DNA of 64,000 nt from Algoriphagus locisalis. GTDB lineage: Bacteria > Bacteroidota > Bacteroidia > Cytophagales > Cyclobacteriaceae. Every line of letters starts with the position of its first letter. The first letter of the stretch is position 1. Positions 1 to 9,241 of the stretch are shown piece after piece. The stretch spans positions 248,001 through 312,000 of the forward strand of contig NZ_FPBF01000003.1 of assembly GCF_900116615.1 (NCBI RefSeq). The letters are read 5' to 3'. A model generated the notes under the pieces. It did no database searches. It was not told the DNA's origin and saw only the letters and a program-made list of their open reading frames with translations. A program made the position numbers and the translations under genes.

Positions 1-15
1 TAGGGCACGACTTAA

Positions 16-744
16 TTATTCAAAAGTTACCTGATAGTCGGAATATAAATACTCCGCTTGTGAAAACTGTGTATTTCCATTTCCATCTAGTTTAAAAACT
101 TTCTGTTCTTTAGCTAAAAGCAAACCCGATGTCTCATCATAAGAAATGGTTTCAATTAGATTATTTTGCCCTTTAGTATGTCGTTCTGCTGCAACTATTC
201 TAGCTGAATTCGGATCAAAATATATCCATTTACTTTCTGAGTCTAGTCCAAGTTCGATTCGGATTGACTCCGCTAGCTCTCCTTTTTCCAAAGTTTTTTG
301 ACCTTCATAAATTAGATTAACATCTTCATCTGCCAGCATCCAAGGTTGCGCAAAAGAAAAGTAAGCTGCATCAATTTCAGCTTTTTTTACTTTCAAAAAG
401 CCTTCATTCTGGATAGAATTCTCTCCCATTTGATAGCTCATTTTGCTTCCATTGAAATTCACAATATGAGAAATACTGTCCTTGGCCCAAGTCAGTTTGG
501 CTTCAAAGTAAGGTTTCAATCGAAATTCCACCCATTGCTCTGACTCGCTCTCGACCGCTCCATCTTCATCCAGCAGGCGAGTCAATTTCTTGAATCTTAT
601 GGCAGCAACATTTTCCCATTTCTTTGAAAGCTCATGCGCTTCAATTGACTTTTCAACGAGTGCCTGAGCTTCCTCTTCAGGACTGGGAGTGCAGGAGAGA
701 AAGAATAGAGATAAGACAATAGAGAGTAGAGATTTATAATTCAT
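16..744 (-). CDS. lipoprotein, DUF6503-like
   Basis: Secreted lipoprotein of unknown role. I chose the second Met (744) because from there the protein begins with a short basic stretch, a hydrophobic run and a lipobox ending LSC; the upstream ATG at 765 would add seven polar residues before the signal. The mature part (about 220 aa) reads as alternating beta strands with a Tyr/Trp-rich pattern resembling DUF6503-type periplasmic proteins of Bacteroidota, which may bind lipid or ligand. The family name is from memory of similar sequences and is not certain. It lies 40 bp beyond the 3' end of the next minus-strand operon. Confidence 0.7.
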   Translation of the reverse strand: MNYKSLLSIVLSLFFLSCTPSPEEEAQALVEKSIEAHELSKKWENVAAIRFKKLTRLLDEDGAVESESEQWVEFRLKPYFEAKLTWAKDSISHIVNFNGSKMSYQMGENSIQNEGFLKVKKAEIDAAYFSFAQPWMLADEDVNLIYEGQKTLEKGELAESIRIELGLDSESKWIYFDPNSARIVAAERHTKGQNNLIETISYDETSGLLLAKEQKVFKLDGNGNTQFSQAEYLYSDYQVTFE

Positions 745-805
745 GAAATTATTAACTGAGATCATTTATGGAGCAATTTCTAGAAGATGTTTATTCCTTA
801 CCTTT

Positions 806-1402
806 TCATTCAATTTCAAAGTGGTTTAACCAATTTTTCTCGGTTCGAAAATCACCATTTGAATCCTTCTCCATAAATAGTGCATTCTGGCTTTTGTCAA
901 TCAAAAGGGTGTCAGGAATAAAATCATTATCATAAGGTTTTTCACTGAATATTATCAAGTCTTTTTCAATTTTATATTTCCCGTGGTAAGTCTCAGAAAA
1001 GCCGAAGAAACCATTAATTTGATTTTCAACATTCCCATTTTCTCTAAAAATCAAGCGGTAATAAAAGAGATCATCTTTCAAAGATGCAATCATTATACTT
1101 TTCGATTTGAAAAGTTCAGAATGGTATAAATTGAATCCGAGAATTACCAGAAGTACTGTCCCGTGAGCTACAAGTTTTACTTTGCTGGTCGCCTTTCCCT
1201 TTCTAAACAAGGAAATTAAAGTATCTAAAAATGAGAAAACATATAGAAGAACTATTGAAGAAATTATTACGCCATAAGAAAACATCCAAATAATCATTCC
1301 TCCAAAAAAGTCAGTTATAATCCAACCAACTATTCCTAACCCTGAGATTATAGCGACAACGTCATACCCAGTAATTCTGTTTTGCTTTTCTTCAGCTACC
1401 AT
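806..1402 (-). CDS. membrane protein of unknown function, 198 aa
   Basis: Not recognised. The N-terminal half has about three hydrophobic segments (roughly residues 12-35, 38-62 and 76-94), followed by a soluble C-terminal domain of short beta strands with Gly-Lys-Tyr turns, probably on the periplasmic face. Its start overlaps the end of the GT-C gene upstream by 11 bp, so it is the last gene of a three-gene operon (lipoprotein, GT-C, this protein). The overlap suggests translational coupling but does not define a function. Confidence 0.6.
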   Translation of the reverse strand: MVAEEKQNRITGYDVVAIISGLGIVGWIITDFFGGMIIWMFSYGVIISSIVLLYVFSFLDTLISLFRKGKATSKVKLVAHGTVLLVILGFNLYHSELFKSKSIMIASLKDDLFYYRLIFRENGNVENQINGFFGFSETYHGKYKIEKDLIIFSEKPYDNDFIPDTLLIDKSQNALFMEKDSNGDFRTEKNWLNHFEIE

Positions 1403-2735
1403 TTGTCGATGTGTTCAGATCATCCATATTTCTAAAATAATCCCAATAAACTGCAATTGAGAGAATGAAATATTCTAAGAAAAGGAAAATTGGGCTTTCT
1501 TGATAGTTCGGATCTCCATAGGCTTGGTACGAAAATATGACCGCGAAAGTCCAGATTAAGAAGGCTTTTTTATGAGTAAATAAACTCAAGCCAAAAGCAG
1601 GAATCAGATACCATGGATGAACTACAGGCTGCAAAATCAGATAAAACAAATAGATTAAAACCCATAGATCTGTGAGTTTGGGAAGGTTTTCGGGTTTCCT
1701 TTTCCATGAAAAATAGAGAATCCCAAGCAAAGTGACTGCACTTAAAATCGGGGTAATTTCTCCAATGATATTATATCCTTTCACCCAAAATCCAACTTCC
1801 CTAAGCAGGTAATAGATAGAAGCATTGAATTCAAATTTCCCTTGATATAGCTTTATACTTTGAAGGAAATGAACCCAGGATTCATCGATCAAAAGCCAGG
1901 CAAAGCTTAGAACTAGCGCAAGAGCAGATCCTATCCAAAAAGCTATGGATTTTCTGGTTTTCTCTAAAGAAAAAAATGTTGGAATCAGCATCAGCGGCAG
2001 CAGTTTCATTCCAATCGAAAGCCCCCAAAATCCTCCTGATAGCGCATTTCTGTTTTTACTCAGCGCAAAAAGAGAAGCTAGCAAAAGCAATAATACCAAA
2101 CCTTCAAAGTGAAGGTTTCCTGTGACCTCCATAATAACCAAGGGATTCAGCCAGTAAAGGATAAGTCTTTTTTCCGGAAGTTGGAAATGGTGGAATAGCT
2201 TCAGCAAACCAAAGAAAACTCCAATCTCTCCTAGGATCAAAATCGCTCGTAGAATTAGAACTCCTGTTTTTGCATCAAGATTAGCTCCCCTTGCGGAAAA
2301 ATAGAAAATCGCCTGATTCAGAGACGGATAAACCGAGAAATACTGCGGTGAATTCATCGTTTCAAAGAGATCTTCCAAATAAGGGCTTGCACTTTCTGGA
2401 TGATTTTGAAGCCAGGACTCAGGAGTTTCCAGGTATGGATTTTGGTTCATCTTTACCAATTCCCCATCCCAAAGAAATCGTGGATAATCGTCAGACCATT
2501 TGGGAATTGCGAGTAGTAAAGAAAGACGGGTTAGTAATCCTACGACAAAAATCCATTGCCATTTTAACTGTTCGTTCAAAAAATAAAGAACAAGCATTCC
2601 TCCAAAAAGAAAGCTGTAAATCGTGAAAGACTGCCAGAAATTTTCTCTAGGAATATAGTAAGCCAAATAGGAAAACCCGACTGCCATAACCAGCCAAATC
2701 AATGGAATTAATCGCCGATTAAGCTGCTTACTCAA
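1392..2735 (-). CDS. GT-C fold membrane glycosyltransferase (GT87/DUF2029-like)
   Basis: Polytopic inner-membrane protein of 447 aa with about 11 hydrophobic helices. After the first helices comes a loop with an Asp-Asp pair (WSDDYPRFLWDGE) and an NPY motif, the layout of GT-C enzymes that use polyprenyl-phosphate sugars as donor and act outside the membrane. The start is TTG: it overlaps the TGA stop of the upstream lipoprotein as TTGA, and the next Met would remove most of the first helix. The dolichol-phosphate-mannose-synthase-like GT2 at 4133-4825 could supply its donor (inference). Confidence 0.72.
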   Translation of the reverse strand: MSKQLNRRLIPLIWLVMAVGFSYLAYYIPRENFWQSFTIYSFLFGGMLVLYFLNEQLKWQWIFVVGLLTRLSLLLAIPKWSDDYPRFLWDGELVKMNQNPYLETPESWLQNHPESASPYLEDLFETMNSPQYFSVYPSLNQAIFYFSARGANLDAKTGVLILRAILILGEIGVFFGLLKLFHHFQLPEKRLILYWLNPLVIMEVTGNLHFEGLVLLLLLASLFALSKNRNALSGGFWGLSIGMKLLPLMLIPTFFSLEKTRKSIAFWIGSALALVLSFAWLLIDESWVHFLQSIKLYQGKFEFNASIYYLLREVGFWVKGYNIIGEITPILSAVTLLGILYFSWKRKPENLPKLTDLWVLIYLFYLILQPVVHPWYLIPAFGLSLFTHKKAFLIWTFAVIFSYQAYGDPNYQESPIFLFLEYFILSIAVYWDYFRNMDDLNTSTNGS

Positions 2736-3610
2736 AGTCCTAAGCTTTTGCGAAGCGACTCATCCTGAAGTCCATTTTTTTGCCAGTATTCCATCATCTG
2801 TACTTTTTTCCGAACTGCGATAGTGACTTCTTCCGTACCATCTTCCTTACTTTGAGTTTCCTGCCAAGAGATGATCTCATGTGGAAAAGCGTCTACATAT
2901 TTGATCAGCAACTTTCTACCGATCTCCGAATAAATAACCTCCACTTCCGCTTGATTTCCACCTGATTTCCTTTTGGAAATCACAGCACTTTCAGAATCCA
3001 GGGGTATGTGCGTGAAGCGGTTAAAAATCAAACTTGGAATTAATTTAGTATGACCTGTAGGGAGCAATTCCGGATTAAGTCGGATCAAATTGAAAATCTC
3101 ATCTTCAGCCATAGCGCTAATTGACAACTCCTGATCGCCCTCTGCCTCGAAGTAAGAAAAAAGATTGATTTGATATTTGTTGTTTTTCCAATTGAACTGC
3201 GCAAATGACTGTCCACACCATTCGGTCATTGAAGCAGTGATCTTTGGAGAATTAATATCATCGTAAACTGGAGTAAAAACAGAAAGCATGGTATGATATG
3301 GATATACGCCCGTTACAAAATCACGGGTCATATTCAGTTTCATCACCTTGATAGCACCCTTTCCTGCAGCTGAAGGATCGTCTACTTTCACTTGCTTTCT
3401 TTTCGAAAAATCCTCCGTCACAAAGATCATCACGGCATTACCTTCCCGCTCCTCTCCATAGCGCATTTGCTTCAGATCAAACACATTTATCTCAGCTTTG
3501 CCCTGATACCAATGAGAAGCAAACTGCTCCTCATTAATGGCTTTTCGGCCTGTGGGATTGCAGGAAGAAAATATGAAGAGAATCAGACCGAGATTGAATA
3601 AATTTTTCAT
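2732..3610 (-). CDS. lipoprotein of the family often mislabelled Maf
   Basis: A 292-aa lipoprotein with lipobox IFSSC near residue 16. It resembles a Bacteroidota family that databases often call septum formation inhibitor Maf, but I see none of the nucleotide pyrophosphatase motifs of true Maf, so the name should not be transferred. The mature protein is rich in beta strands and contains two Cys-free charged stretches. It is first in an operon with the GT-C glycosyltransferase and the 198-aa membrane protein; its TGA stop overlaps the TTG start of the next gene. It may be a periplasmic partner of the glycosyltransferase (inference). Confidence 0.7.
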   Translation of the reverse strand: MKNLFNLGLILFIFSSCNPTGRKAINEEQFASHWYQGKAEINVFDLKQMRYGEEREGNAVMIFVTEDFSKRKQVKVDDPSAAGKGAIKVMKLNMTRDFVTGVYPYHTMLSVFTPVYDDINSPKITASMTEWCGQSFAQFNWKNNKYQINLFSYFEAEGDQELSISAMAEDEIFNLIRLNPELLPTGHTKLIPSLIFNRFTHIPLDSESAVISKRKSGGNQAEVEVIYSEIGRKLLIKYVDAFPHEIISWQETQSKEDGTEEVTIAVRKKVQMMEYWQKNGLQDESLRKSLGL

Positions 3611-3713
3611 AACAATAAAATTACTAAAATCTATAGTAACCGACTCCCTGACACCTTACTGATTAAAATACCACTAAACGATAGTATCGTGGAATCTAGG
3701 CTAAGATTATTTC

Positions 3714-4004
3714 TTAATCCCATTTCATCATGTCCGAAATTTTCTCTGGACAGAAAACAATTATGCTTACTTTACTTTTTAAGTATTCGGGCTGTTCGCT
3801 CTTTATTATCTTTGTCGCAATTGGATCTAATTTTGATTGATTTATTGGGTGTTCAATCTCCATATTAAAATCATATGCTTCTCCAAGATGGATTCTTCCT
3901 ACTTGAACAATTCCATCCTGAATCAATAGTATTGGCACACCTGAATTAACTTCTGGAGATGTCCTTCCGTCCGCAAATACTTGGATTTTTTCTAGTTCTT
4001 TCAT
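3714..4004 (-). CDS. hypothetical protein, 96 aa
   Basis: Small soluble protein without signal peptide or membrane segment, not recognised. It has an ATG start and a plausible mixed alpha/beta composition. It sits alone between the lipoprotein operon and the glycosyltransferase operon, separated by about 100 bp on each side, so it may be a single transcript. Coding potential rests only on reading-frame length and sensible amino-acid composition. Confidence 0.5.
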   Translation of the reverse strand: MKELEKIQVFADGRTSPEVNSGVPILLIQDGIVQVGRIHLGEAYDFNMEIEHPINQSKLDPIATKIIKSEQPEYLKSKVSIIVFCPEKISDMMKWD

Positions 4005-4132
4005 TTTTTAATTGGCTACAAAACACATCTACTTGTATCGAAACTTATCGTATTGTCGATCTTAATTTTAATGACTATTAAGTATAAACTCACCTATCTT
4101 GATACTTAAGTCTTGCTACTTACTTCTCAAAC

Positions 4133-4825
4133 TCACCAATACTTAAAAATCGTATAGATAATCTTATATCCAGCCCCAAAAACTCCTTTTACCGTTCCGC
4201 TGACTTTAGAGATTCCTATTCGCTTGCGGTAATTCACAGGAACTTCAGTGTATCGGAGGCCAGCTTTGTGGGCTTTGATCTGCATCTCTATTGTCCAACC
4301 GAAGTTCTGATCGATCATTTTCAAATCCAATAACCGGGACCAAACTATCGCTCTAAAAGGACCTAAATCAGAGAATTTGGCTCCTTGCATGTACTTCATC
4401 ATAGTCGTTGCCAACCAATTTCCAAAGACCTGAGGAAAAGTCATCGAGCCGGATTCCCGCTCGCCCAAGGCTCTGGACCCTATGACCATGTCTGCTTTAT
4501 CATCCAAAATAGGCTGTATCAAATCCAACAACTCTTCCGGATAATCACTGTAATCCCCATCTAAAAATACAACAATATCAGGCTGAACTTTCTGCTTTTT
4601 AATCCAATCCATAGCAGTCAAGCAAGCTTTTCCATAGCCTTTCTGAGGCTCGAAAACCACCTTCGCTCCTGCGGCTTCAGCAACTTTTCCGGTGCCATCT
4701 GTAGAATTGTTATTGGCAACTACGATGTTTCTCACTAAAGCTGGAATATCACCAATGACTTTTGGAATGGACTTTTCCTCGTTGTAAGCAGGGATAATTA
4801 CATCAATAATTGGAGGATTATGCAT
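4133..4825 (-). CDS. GT2 glycosyltransferase, DPM/DPG synthase-like
   Basis: Cytoplasmic GT-A glycosyltransferase of 230 aa that probably moves a hexose from a nucleotide sugar onto polyprenyl phosphate. Seen in order: IPAYNEE near residue 12, the DxD-type motif in FLDGDYSDYP near 90, and GSRALGERESGSM near 118, a signature of the dolichol-phosphate mannose/glucose synthase-like subgroup. It lacks the C-terminal membrane anchors some members have. It is the last gene of a four-gene operon, four bases after the CesA-like glycosyltransferase. The sugar and acceptor cannot be read from sequence. Confidence 0.85.
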   Translation of the reverse strand: MHNPPIIDVIIPAYNEEKSIPKVIGDIPALVRNIVVANNNSTDGTGKVAEAAGAKVVFEPQKGYGKACLTAMDWIKKQKVQPDIVVFLDGDYSDYPEELLDLIQPILDDKADMVIGSRALGERESGSMTFPQVFGNWLATTMMKYMQGAKFSDLGPFRAIVWSRLLDLKMIDQNFGWTIEMQIKAHKAGLRYTEVPVNYRKRIGISKVSGTVKGVFGAGYKIIYTIFKYW

Positions 4826-4829
4826 TAGA

Positions 4830-6296
4830 CTATTTACCTAAACTATAAGCTTTAAATGAAGAAAAGAAAACCAAGCCATACCCTACCGCAAGCATCAGGT
4901 GAAAAGGTAGCATCTCGAAAGTACCCCAATAAACATGAAGCCCGACCATGGCTGAAAACAGGAGCATTAAGACTCCTTCCATCCATGTAGTAGCCGGGAT
5001 TTTGAATTTGATATATGGATTGCTTTCAAGGCCGGAACCTCCTTCCAGATTGAACTTTGGGGTGCGGATAAAAGGTGATTTTTTACCAGAAAGCCCTTCC
5101 CAAACTGCCTGAGCATTGTGCAAGGCCAAACCCATGGAAACTGAAAGAAAAAGCGGCAACATGTAAATTGCCTGGATCAGGCTTCTGAGAAAACTTCTCT
5201 TTTCGTAGAAATAAGCCACTAAATACACGCCAGCTATGATTACAAAACCTATCATAAATAGCCCGGCAATTCTAAATAAATCGTCTGAAATCATTCCCTG
5301 CAATCCCGCCCACCACACGCCAATACTGCTTAAACTCACCAGTAGAATTGCAATGAAAATGCTACTATTGAACAAATGCGCCATTGCATGAAACTTAGTA
5401 GAAAGCGAGAAATCCTCCCCCAAAACTGCCCGAGCATGCTTTCCTGCACATTCCGCACCTCCTTTGGTCCAGCGGAATTGCTGGGACTTCACTGCCGACA
5501 TAATTGGCGGTAACTCAGCAGGAGATTCTATTTCCGGTCTATAGACAAACTCCCAACCTTTGCGCTGCGCGCGGTAACTCAAATCCAAATCCTCAGTGAG
5601 CGTGTCGTCTTGCCAGTCTCCAGCATCAATGATGCAGGACTTCCGCCAAATACCACCGGTTCCATTGAAATTGATAAAGGCATGCTGGCTATTTCTTCCG
5701 ATTTGCTCGATCAGAAAATGTGCGTCCAATGCAAAAGCTTGCAAGCGCGTCAGCAGGGAATAGTTTTTATTCAAATGTGTCCATCGCGTTTGCACCATTC
5801 CAACTTTTTCTGAAGAGAAATAAGGAATGGTCTTTTGTAAAAAATCCGGATCCTGAACAAAATCCGCATCGAAAATCGCAATGAATTCTCCGCTGGCTTT
5901 TGCCAAGCCTTCTTTCAAGGCTCCGGCTTTAAAGCCAGTTCGATCAATACGATGAATGTATTTGAAATTTAGATTTGGGAACTCCTGGATTTTCTGCTGA
6001 ATCAACTCAGCCGTCTGATCGGTGCTGTCATCTAAGACCTGGATTTCCAGCAAATCTGCCGGATAATTCATCTTGGCAACCGAGTCCAACAAGCGATCAA
6101 CAACATACAGTTCATTGTAAACAGGAAGTTGAATAGTGACTTTTGGCCATGATTCCGGGATTTCATGAGCTACATCTTTCATGTGCTTTTTTGAACGAAG
6201 AAAGCTCAAAAGCAAATGCCCTTGAGCAAGGCTGTAAAGGAAAATAAACAGCATTCCCAGGGCATAAATCCCAATCAAAATATATAAGAAGATCAT
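4830..6296 (-). CDS. cellulose synthase-like GT2 membrane glycosyltransferase
   Basis: Integral membrane glycosyltransferase of 488 aa. One N-terminal helix (residues 1-25) precedes the GT-A domain with QLPVYNE, LDDSTD, FDADF, TEDLDLSYR and QQFRWTKG, the full D-D-D-QxxRW set of processive CesA-like or ceramide-glucosyltransferase-like GT2 enzymes. Four C-terminal helices follow (about 310-480). There is no PilZ domain, so no sign of direct cyclic di-GMP control. It starts directly where the polyferredoxin gene ends, with no spacer, so the two are likely translated together. Product could be a polysaccharide or glycolipid. Confidence 0.88.
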   Translation of the reverse strand: MIFLYILIGIYALGMLFIFLYSLAQGHLLLSFLRSKKHMKDVAHEIPESWPKVTIQLPVYNELYVVDRLLDSVAKMNYPADLLEIQVLDDSTDQTAELIQQKIQEFPNLNFKYIHRIDRTGFKAGALKEGLAKASGEFIAIFDADFVQDPDFLQKTIPYFSSEKVGMVQTRWTHLNKNYSLLTRLQAFALDAHFLIEQIGRNSQHAFINFNGTGGIWRKSCIIDAGDWQDDTLTEDLDLSYRAQRKGWEFVYRPEIESPAELPPIMSAVKSQQFRWTKGGAECAGKHARAVLGEDFSLSTKFHAMAHLFNSSIFIAILLVSLSSIGVWWAGLQGMISDDLFRIAGLFMIGFVIIAGVYLVAYFYEKRSFLRSLIQAIYMLPLFLSVSMGLALHNAQAVWEGLSGKKSPFIRTPKFNLEGGSGLESNPYIKFKIPATTWMEGVLMLLFSAMVGLHVYWGTFEMLPFHLMLAVGYGLVFFSSFKAYSLGK

Positions 6297-7841
6297 TTAC
6301 GCATTTATCTTGATGGAATCATTTCCAATGATTATTGGCATTTCATTGATTCGGTTTTCTGTCAAGCCATTTTCTAATTTCAGCACCCCACGAGGGCAAA
6401 CAGAAGAACAAACTCCACATCCCACACAACTTGCTCTTACGATTTCCTGACCCCGTTGCGCATACCAGCGAACATCTATTCCCATTTCGCAATGCGTAGA
6501 GCAATTCCCGCAGGAGATACACTGACCTCCATTGGTGGTGATTCTGAACCGGGATTTGAACCGTTGAACCAATCCCAAATACGCAGCCAAAGGACATCCA
6601 AATCTACACCAAACTCGGTTGCCCATGAATGGATAAAAGCCCGTTCCGACTACGCCTGCGAAGACCGAACCAATCGCAAAACCATAGAACGAATGTAATT
6701 GGTTCGTTGCGTTCCCCAAAAGTGCGAAACCGGAAAAGTAATTGGCGATCGTCAACGCAGTCATCACCACAGCCAAAACCAATACACTATGAACAATCAC
6801 GCGCTCATATTTCCAAGCTTTCAAAGACTTGTCAGAAAGTTGGCGGTAAGGGTCTCCAACTGTTTCAGCCAAACCTCCACAGCCGCAAACCCAGGAGCAG
6901 TACCATCTTTTCCCAAAGAAATAAGTAAAAGTAGGCACTCCGATCACGATCAGTAATATCCCCCAAATCAACATAAACATCCCTACTCCACCCGAACTCA
7001 AAAATGTTGCAATCTGATAATCGTAGAAAAAATCATAATCAAGTGGCCAGATGTTTTTGAAATCAAAATAGGGTTGATTCAGCAAAACGAGTATTTCTGG
7101 AATCAAGAAAGCAAAGGCTGTTTGGAAGAACATCACCGATGCAGTTCGTAATTGCTGGTATTTATTACCCTTGTATTTTCTAAACATCCTAACGCCCATC
7201 ACGATAATCGCCAGCGTGTAAATCGTGCCGTAGAGAAACCATTGACTAGCGGGATTGCCACTCAGAATCATGCTTAAAGGCGTGACCATCCACACTTGGT
7301 TCACGATATAGGCTGGGAACCAATACAAAATAATGTAGAAAAGAATCAGGTACGCCCCTGTAATCATTCCCATCCAACCCCGGTTTTTCATGGAAGAATG
7401 GAAAATTCCATTGTTTTTAACTCCTGCAGGCTCGTCTTGATGTTTTGGAAGATTATACATCAAACCACCTAGCACAGCAAGTCCTATGGACAAACCGAAG
7501 AAAAGCCAAGGATTATCCCGAACTGGACTACTCAGAGAACTTTGCGCCAAGGGAAAGCTATAGTCATCCCAAATAACTTCATCCCATTTGGACTCGTCCT
7601 TTAACGCATCATTGTAGGCGCTGAAATTTTCGTTGAAAGCAGAAATAAAGGAAAAGTTTGTAGCGTAAGTTTCTCCATACATAGGCTTGAGAATTTCAGC
7701 CATTTTCTCTTGGTGAATCTCCTTGGTATTGGCCAAAACCAACTCTTGTGAAAGTGTGTAATTGCCCAAAAAAGGCATCACTGTGAATATGGTCAAGCCA
7801 ATCAAAAACAACAGAATACCTAAACTTTGAATTACCTTCAT
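6297..7841 (-). CDS. membrane 4Fe-4S polyferredoxin (NapH/YccM/CcoG-like)
   Basis: Inner-membrane iron-sulfur protein of 514 aa. An N-terminal helix is followed by a large, probably periplasmic loop (about 30-105) and about six more helices. The cytoplasmic cysteines are C315, C319 and C321, then C412 and C416, then two full 4Fe-4S motifs (C441/444/447/451 and C472/475/478/482). This fits the NapH/NosR/CcoG group that passes electrons between the cytoplasm and the membrane. It overlaps the FAD oxidoreductase upstream by 4 bp, which is the likely electron donor (inference), and abuts a glycosyltransferase downstream. Confidence 0.87.
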   Translation of the reverse strand: MKVIQSLGILLFLIGLTIFTVMPFLGNYTLSQELVLANTKEIHQEKMAEILKPMYGETYATNFSFISAFNENFSAYNDALKDESKWDEVIWDDYSFPLAQSSLSSPVRDNPWLFFGLSIGLAVLGGLMYNLPKHQDEPAGVKNNGIFHSSMKNRGWMGMITGAYLILFYIILYWFPAYIVNQVWMVTPLSMILSGNPASQWFLYGTIYTLAIIVMGVRMFRKYKGNKYQQLRTASVMFFQTAFAFLIPEILVLLNQPYFDFKNIWPLDYDFFYDYQIATFLSSGGVGMFMLIWGILLIVIGVPTFTYFFGKRWYCSWVCGCGGLAETVGDPYRQLSDKSLKAWKYERVIVHSVLVLAVVMTALTIANYFSGFALLGNATNQLHSFYGFAIGSVFAGVVGTGFYPFMGNRVWCRFGCPLAAYLGLVQRFKSRFRITTNGGQCISCGNCSTHCEMGIDVRWYAQRGQEIVRASCVGCGVCSSVCPRGVLKLENGLTENRINEMPIIIGNDSIKINA

Positions 7842-9190
7842 ACGTTTGCTCCGAATAGTTTTTGGATAAATGTCTTCTTGGAAACTTTAAATTCTCCCCC
7901 GAATTGACTCTTGAAAGCCTTTTGGACTTCTATGTAATAAGGCGCGAAAAACTCGGGATCGAAGTTCGCTTTGTCCAGTTTGGAAATCATTTTGGAACCC
8001 TCCCACTTTTCTTTGATGGCCTGATCAAAAAACTCATGTCTCAGGCGAAAACCGAAATTATTCACGCCAAGAATCTTTCCTTCCAGATCCATCAGCATAC
8101 GAAAAGCCACTTTTCCATCAGCATGCTCCCAATAAAAGGATTTGACGTTTTCGGTATCCCACTTTGCTGGAACTGTCCCGTAGGTTTGATATTCTATATC
8201 CAGGAACTTGGCAGAGTTAAACCAAATCCCAGGTTTGTAAGTGACCTTATTACCTGATAAAATGTATCCCAACGTCTCGCCATGCATTCTACCAGTGTAC
8301 CATACCTGCTCGACTTGTTTGCGGTCGGTAGCTGGAGCCTCATGAAATTCCGCACAATCACCAATAGCGTACGCATGTGGAATATTGGTTCTAAAACCAA
8401 AATCGATCTTCACACCACGATTGACTTCCAAATCTGTATTTCTGAGAAAATCAATACTTGGAGTTACTCCGGCAGTGAGCCCAACAAATTGACATTGGAT
8501 TTCTTCTCCTGACTTGGTTCGGATAGCTTTTACTCGGGCATTTGGATCGGAGATGATTTCTTCCAATTCCTCATTCAGCCTCAAGTCGATGTGATGTTCA
8601 CGAATATGACGTCCCACCAATTCTGATTCTTCCTTTGGTAATATATTGCTCCAAAAGCCCGATTCTCTAACTAGAAAAGTCACCGGAATCTTCTTGTAAG
8701 CAAGCATTTCCGCCATCTCAATCCCAATCAATCCTCCACCAACGATCACAGCTCGCTGCACCTCTCTGGTGTTTTCCTCCATGAGCTCCAAATCCTGTTT
8801 GGAATACAAACCTTGTACACCTTGCAGATCTTCTCCCGGCCAACCAAATTTATTAGGCTTGGATCCTGTGGCAATCACCAAATCATCATAACTCATATTT
8901 TCACCCGATTGGAAAAGCAGATTATTGGTAGAGAAGTCGATTGATTTTACCCATTCTTCTTTTAGTTCGATTCGATTTTTCTCCCAAAACCAATTCTCAT
9001 AAGGCTGAGTATGCTCAAATTTCATATGCCCCATGAATACATACATCAGGGCAGTTCTGGAAAAAAAGTATTTTGATTCTCCTGAAATCACGGTAATCCT
9101 GACCGAATCATCAAGTTTTCTCAGCTGTCGAGCACAGGTAATTCCTGCTATTCCATTGCCGATGATGACTACATGGCGATTTGAACTCAT
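7838..9190 (-). CDS. NAD(P)H/FAD-dependent oxidoreductase
   Basis: Pyridine-nucleotide disulfide-fold flavoprotein of 450 aa. Residues 7-20 hold the FAD-binding GNGIAG loop, ATGSKP near 107 closes the first domain, a second glycine-rich loop GGGLIG near 150 binds NAD(P)H, and AIGDC near 287 is the second FAD motif. No CxxxxC redox disulfide is visible, so it resembles nitrite-reductase/rubredoxin-reductase-like enzymes rather than lipoamide dehydrogenases. It is the first gene of the operon with the membrane polyferredoxin and two glycosyltransferases. A TAAATTTC hexamer-like stretch upstream is a poor promoter candidate. Confidence 0.87.
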   Translation of the reverse strand: MSSNRHVVIIGNGIAGITCARQLRKLDDSVRITVISGESKYFFSRTALMYVFMGHMKFEHTQPYENWFWEKNRIELKEEWVKSIDFSTNNLLFQSGENMSYDDLVIATGSKPNKFGWPGEDLQGVQGLYSKQDLELMEENTREVQRAVIVGGGLIGIEMAEMLAYKKIPVTFLVRESGFWSNILPKEESELVGRHIREHHIDLRLNEELEEIISDPNARVKAIRTKSGEEIQCQFVGLTAGVTPSIDFLRNTDLEVNRGVKIDFGFRTNIPHAYAIGDCAEFHEAPATDRKQVEQVWYTGRMHGETLGYILSGNKVTYKPGIWFNSAKFLDIEYQTYGTVPAKWDTENVKSFYWEHADGKVAFRMLMDLEGKILGVNNFGFRLRHEFFDQAIKEKWEGSKMISKLDKANFDPEFFAPYYIEVQKAFKSQFGGEFKVSKKTFIQKLFGANV

Positions 9191-9241
9191 TGGGCGGGGG
9201 TTGAAATAAGACTCAAATTGAAATTTACCAAAAACTTGGTT

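Noticed and set aside
2291..2626. 111-aa plus-strand ORF opposite the GT-C gene
   Set aside because: Antisense shadow of a well-supported glycosyltransferase.
2732..3610. Maf nucleotide pyrophosphatase
   Set aside because: Database-style label, but the protein is a lipoprotein without Maf motifs.
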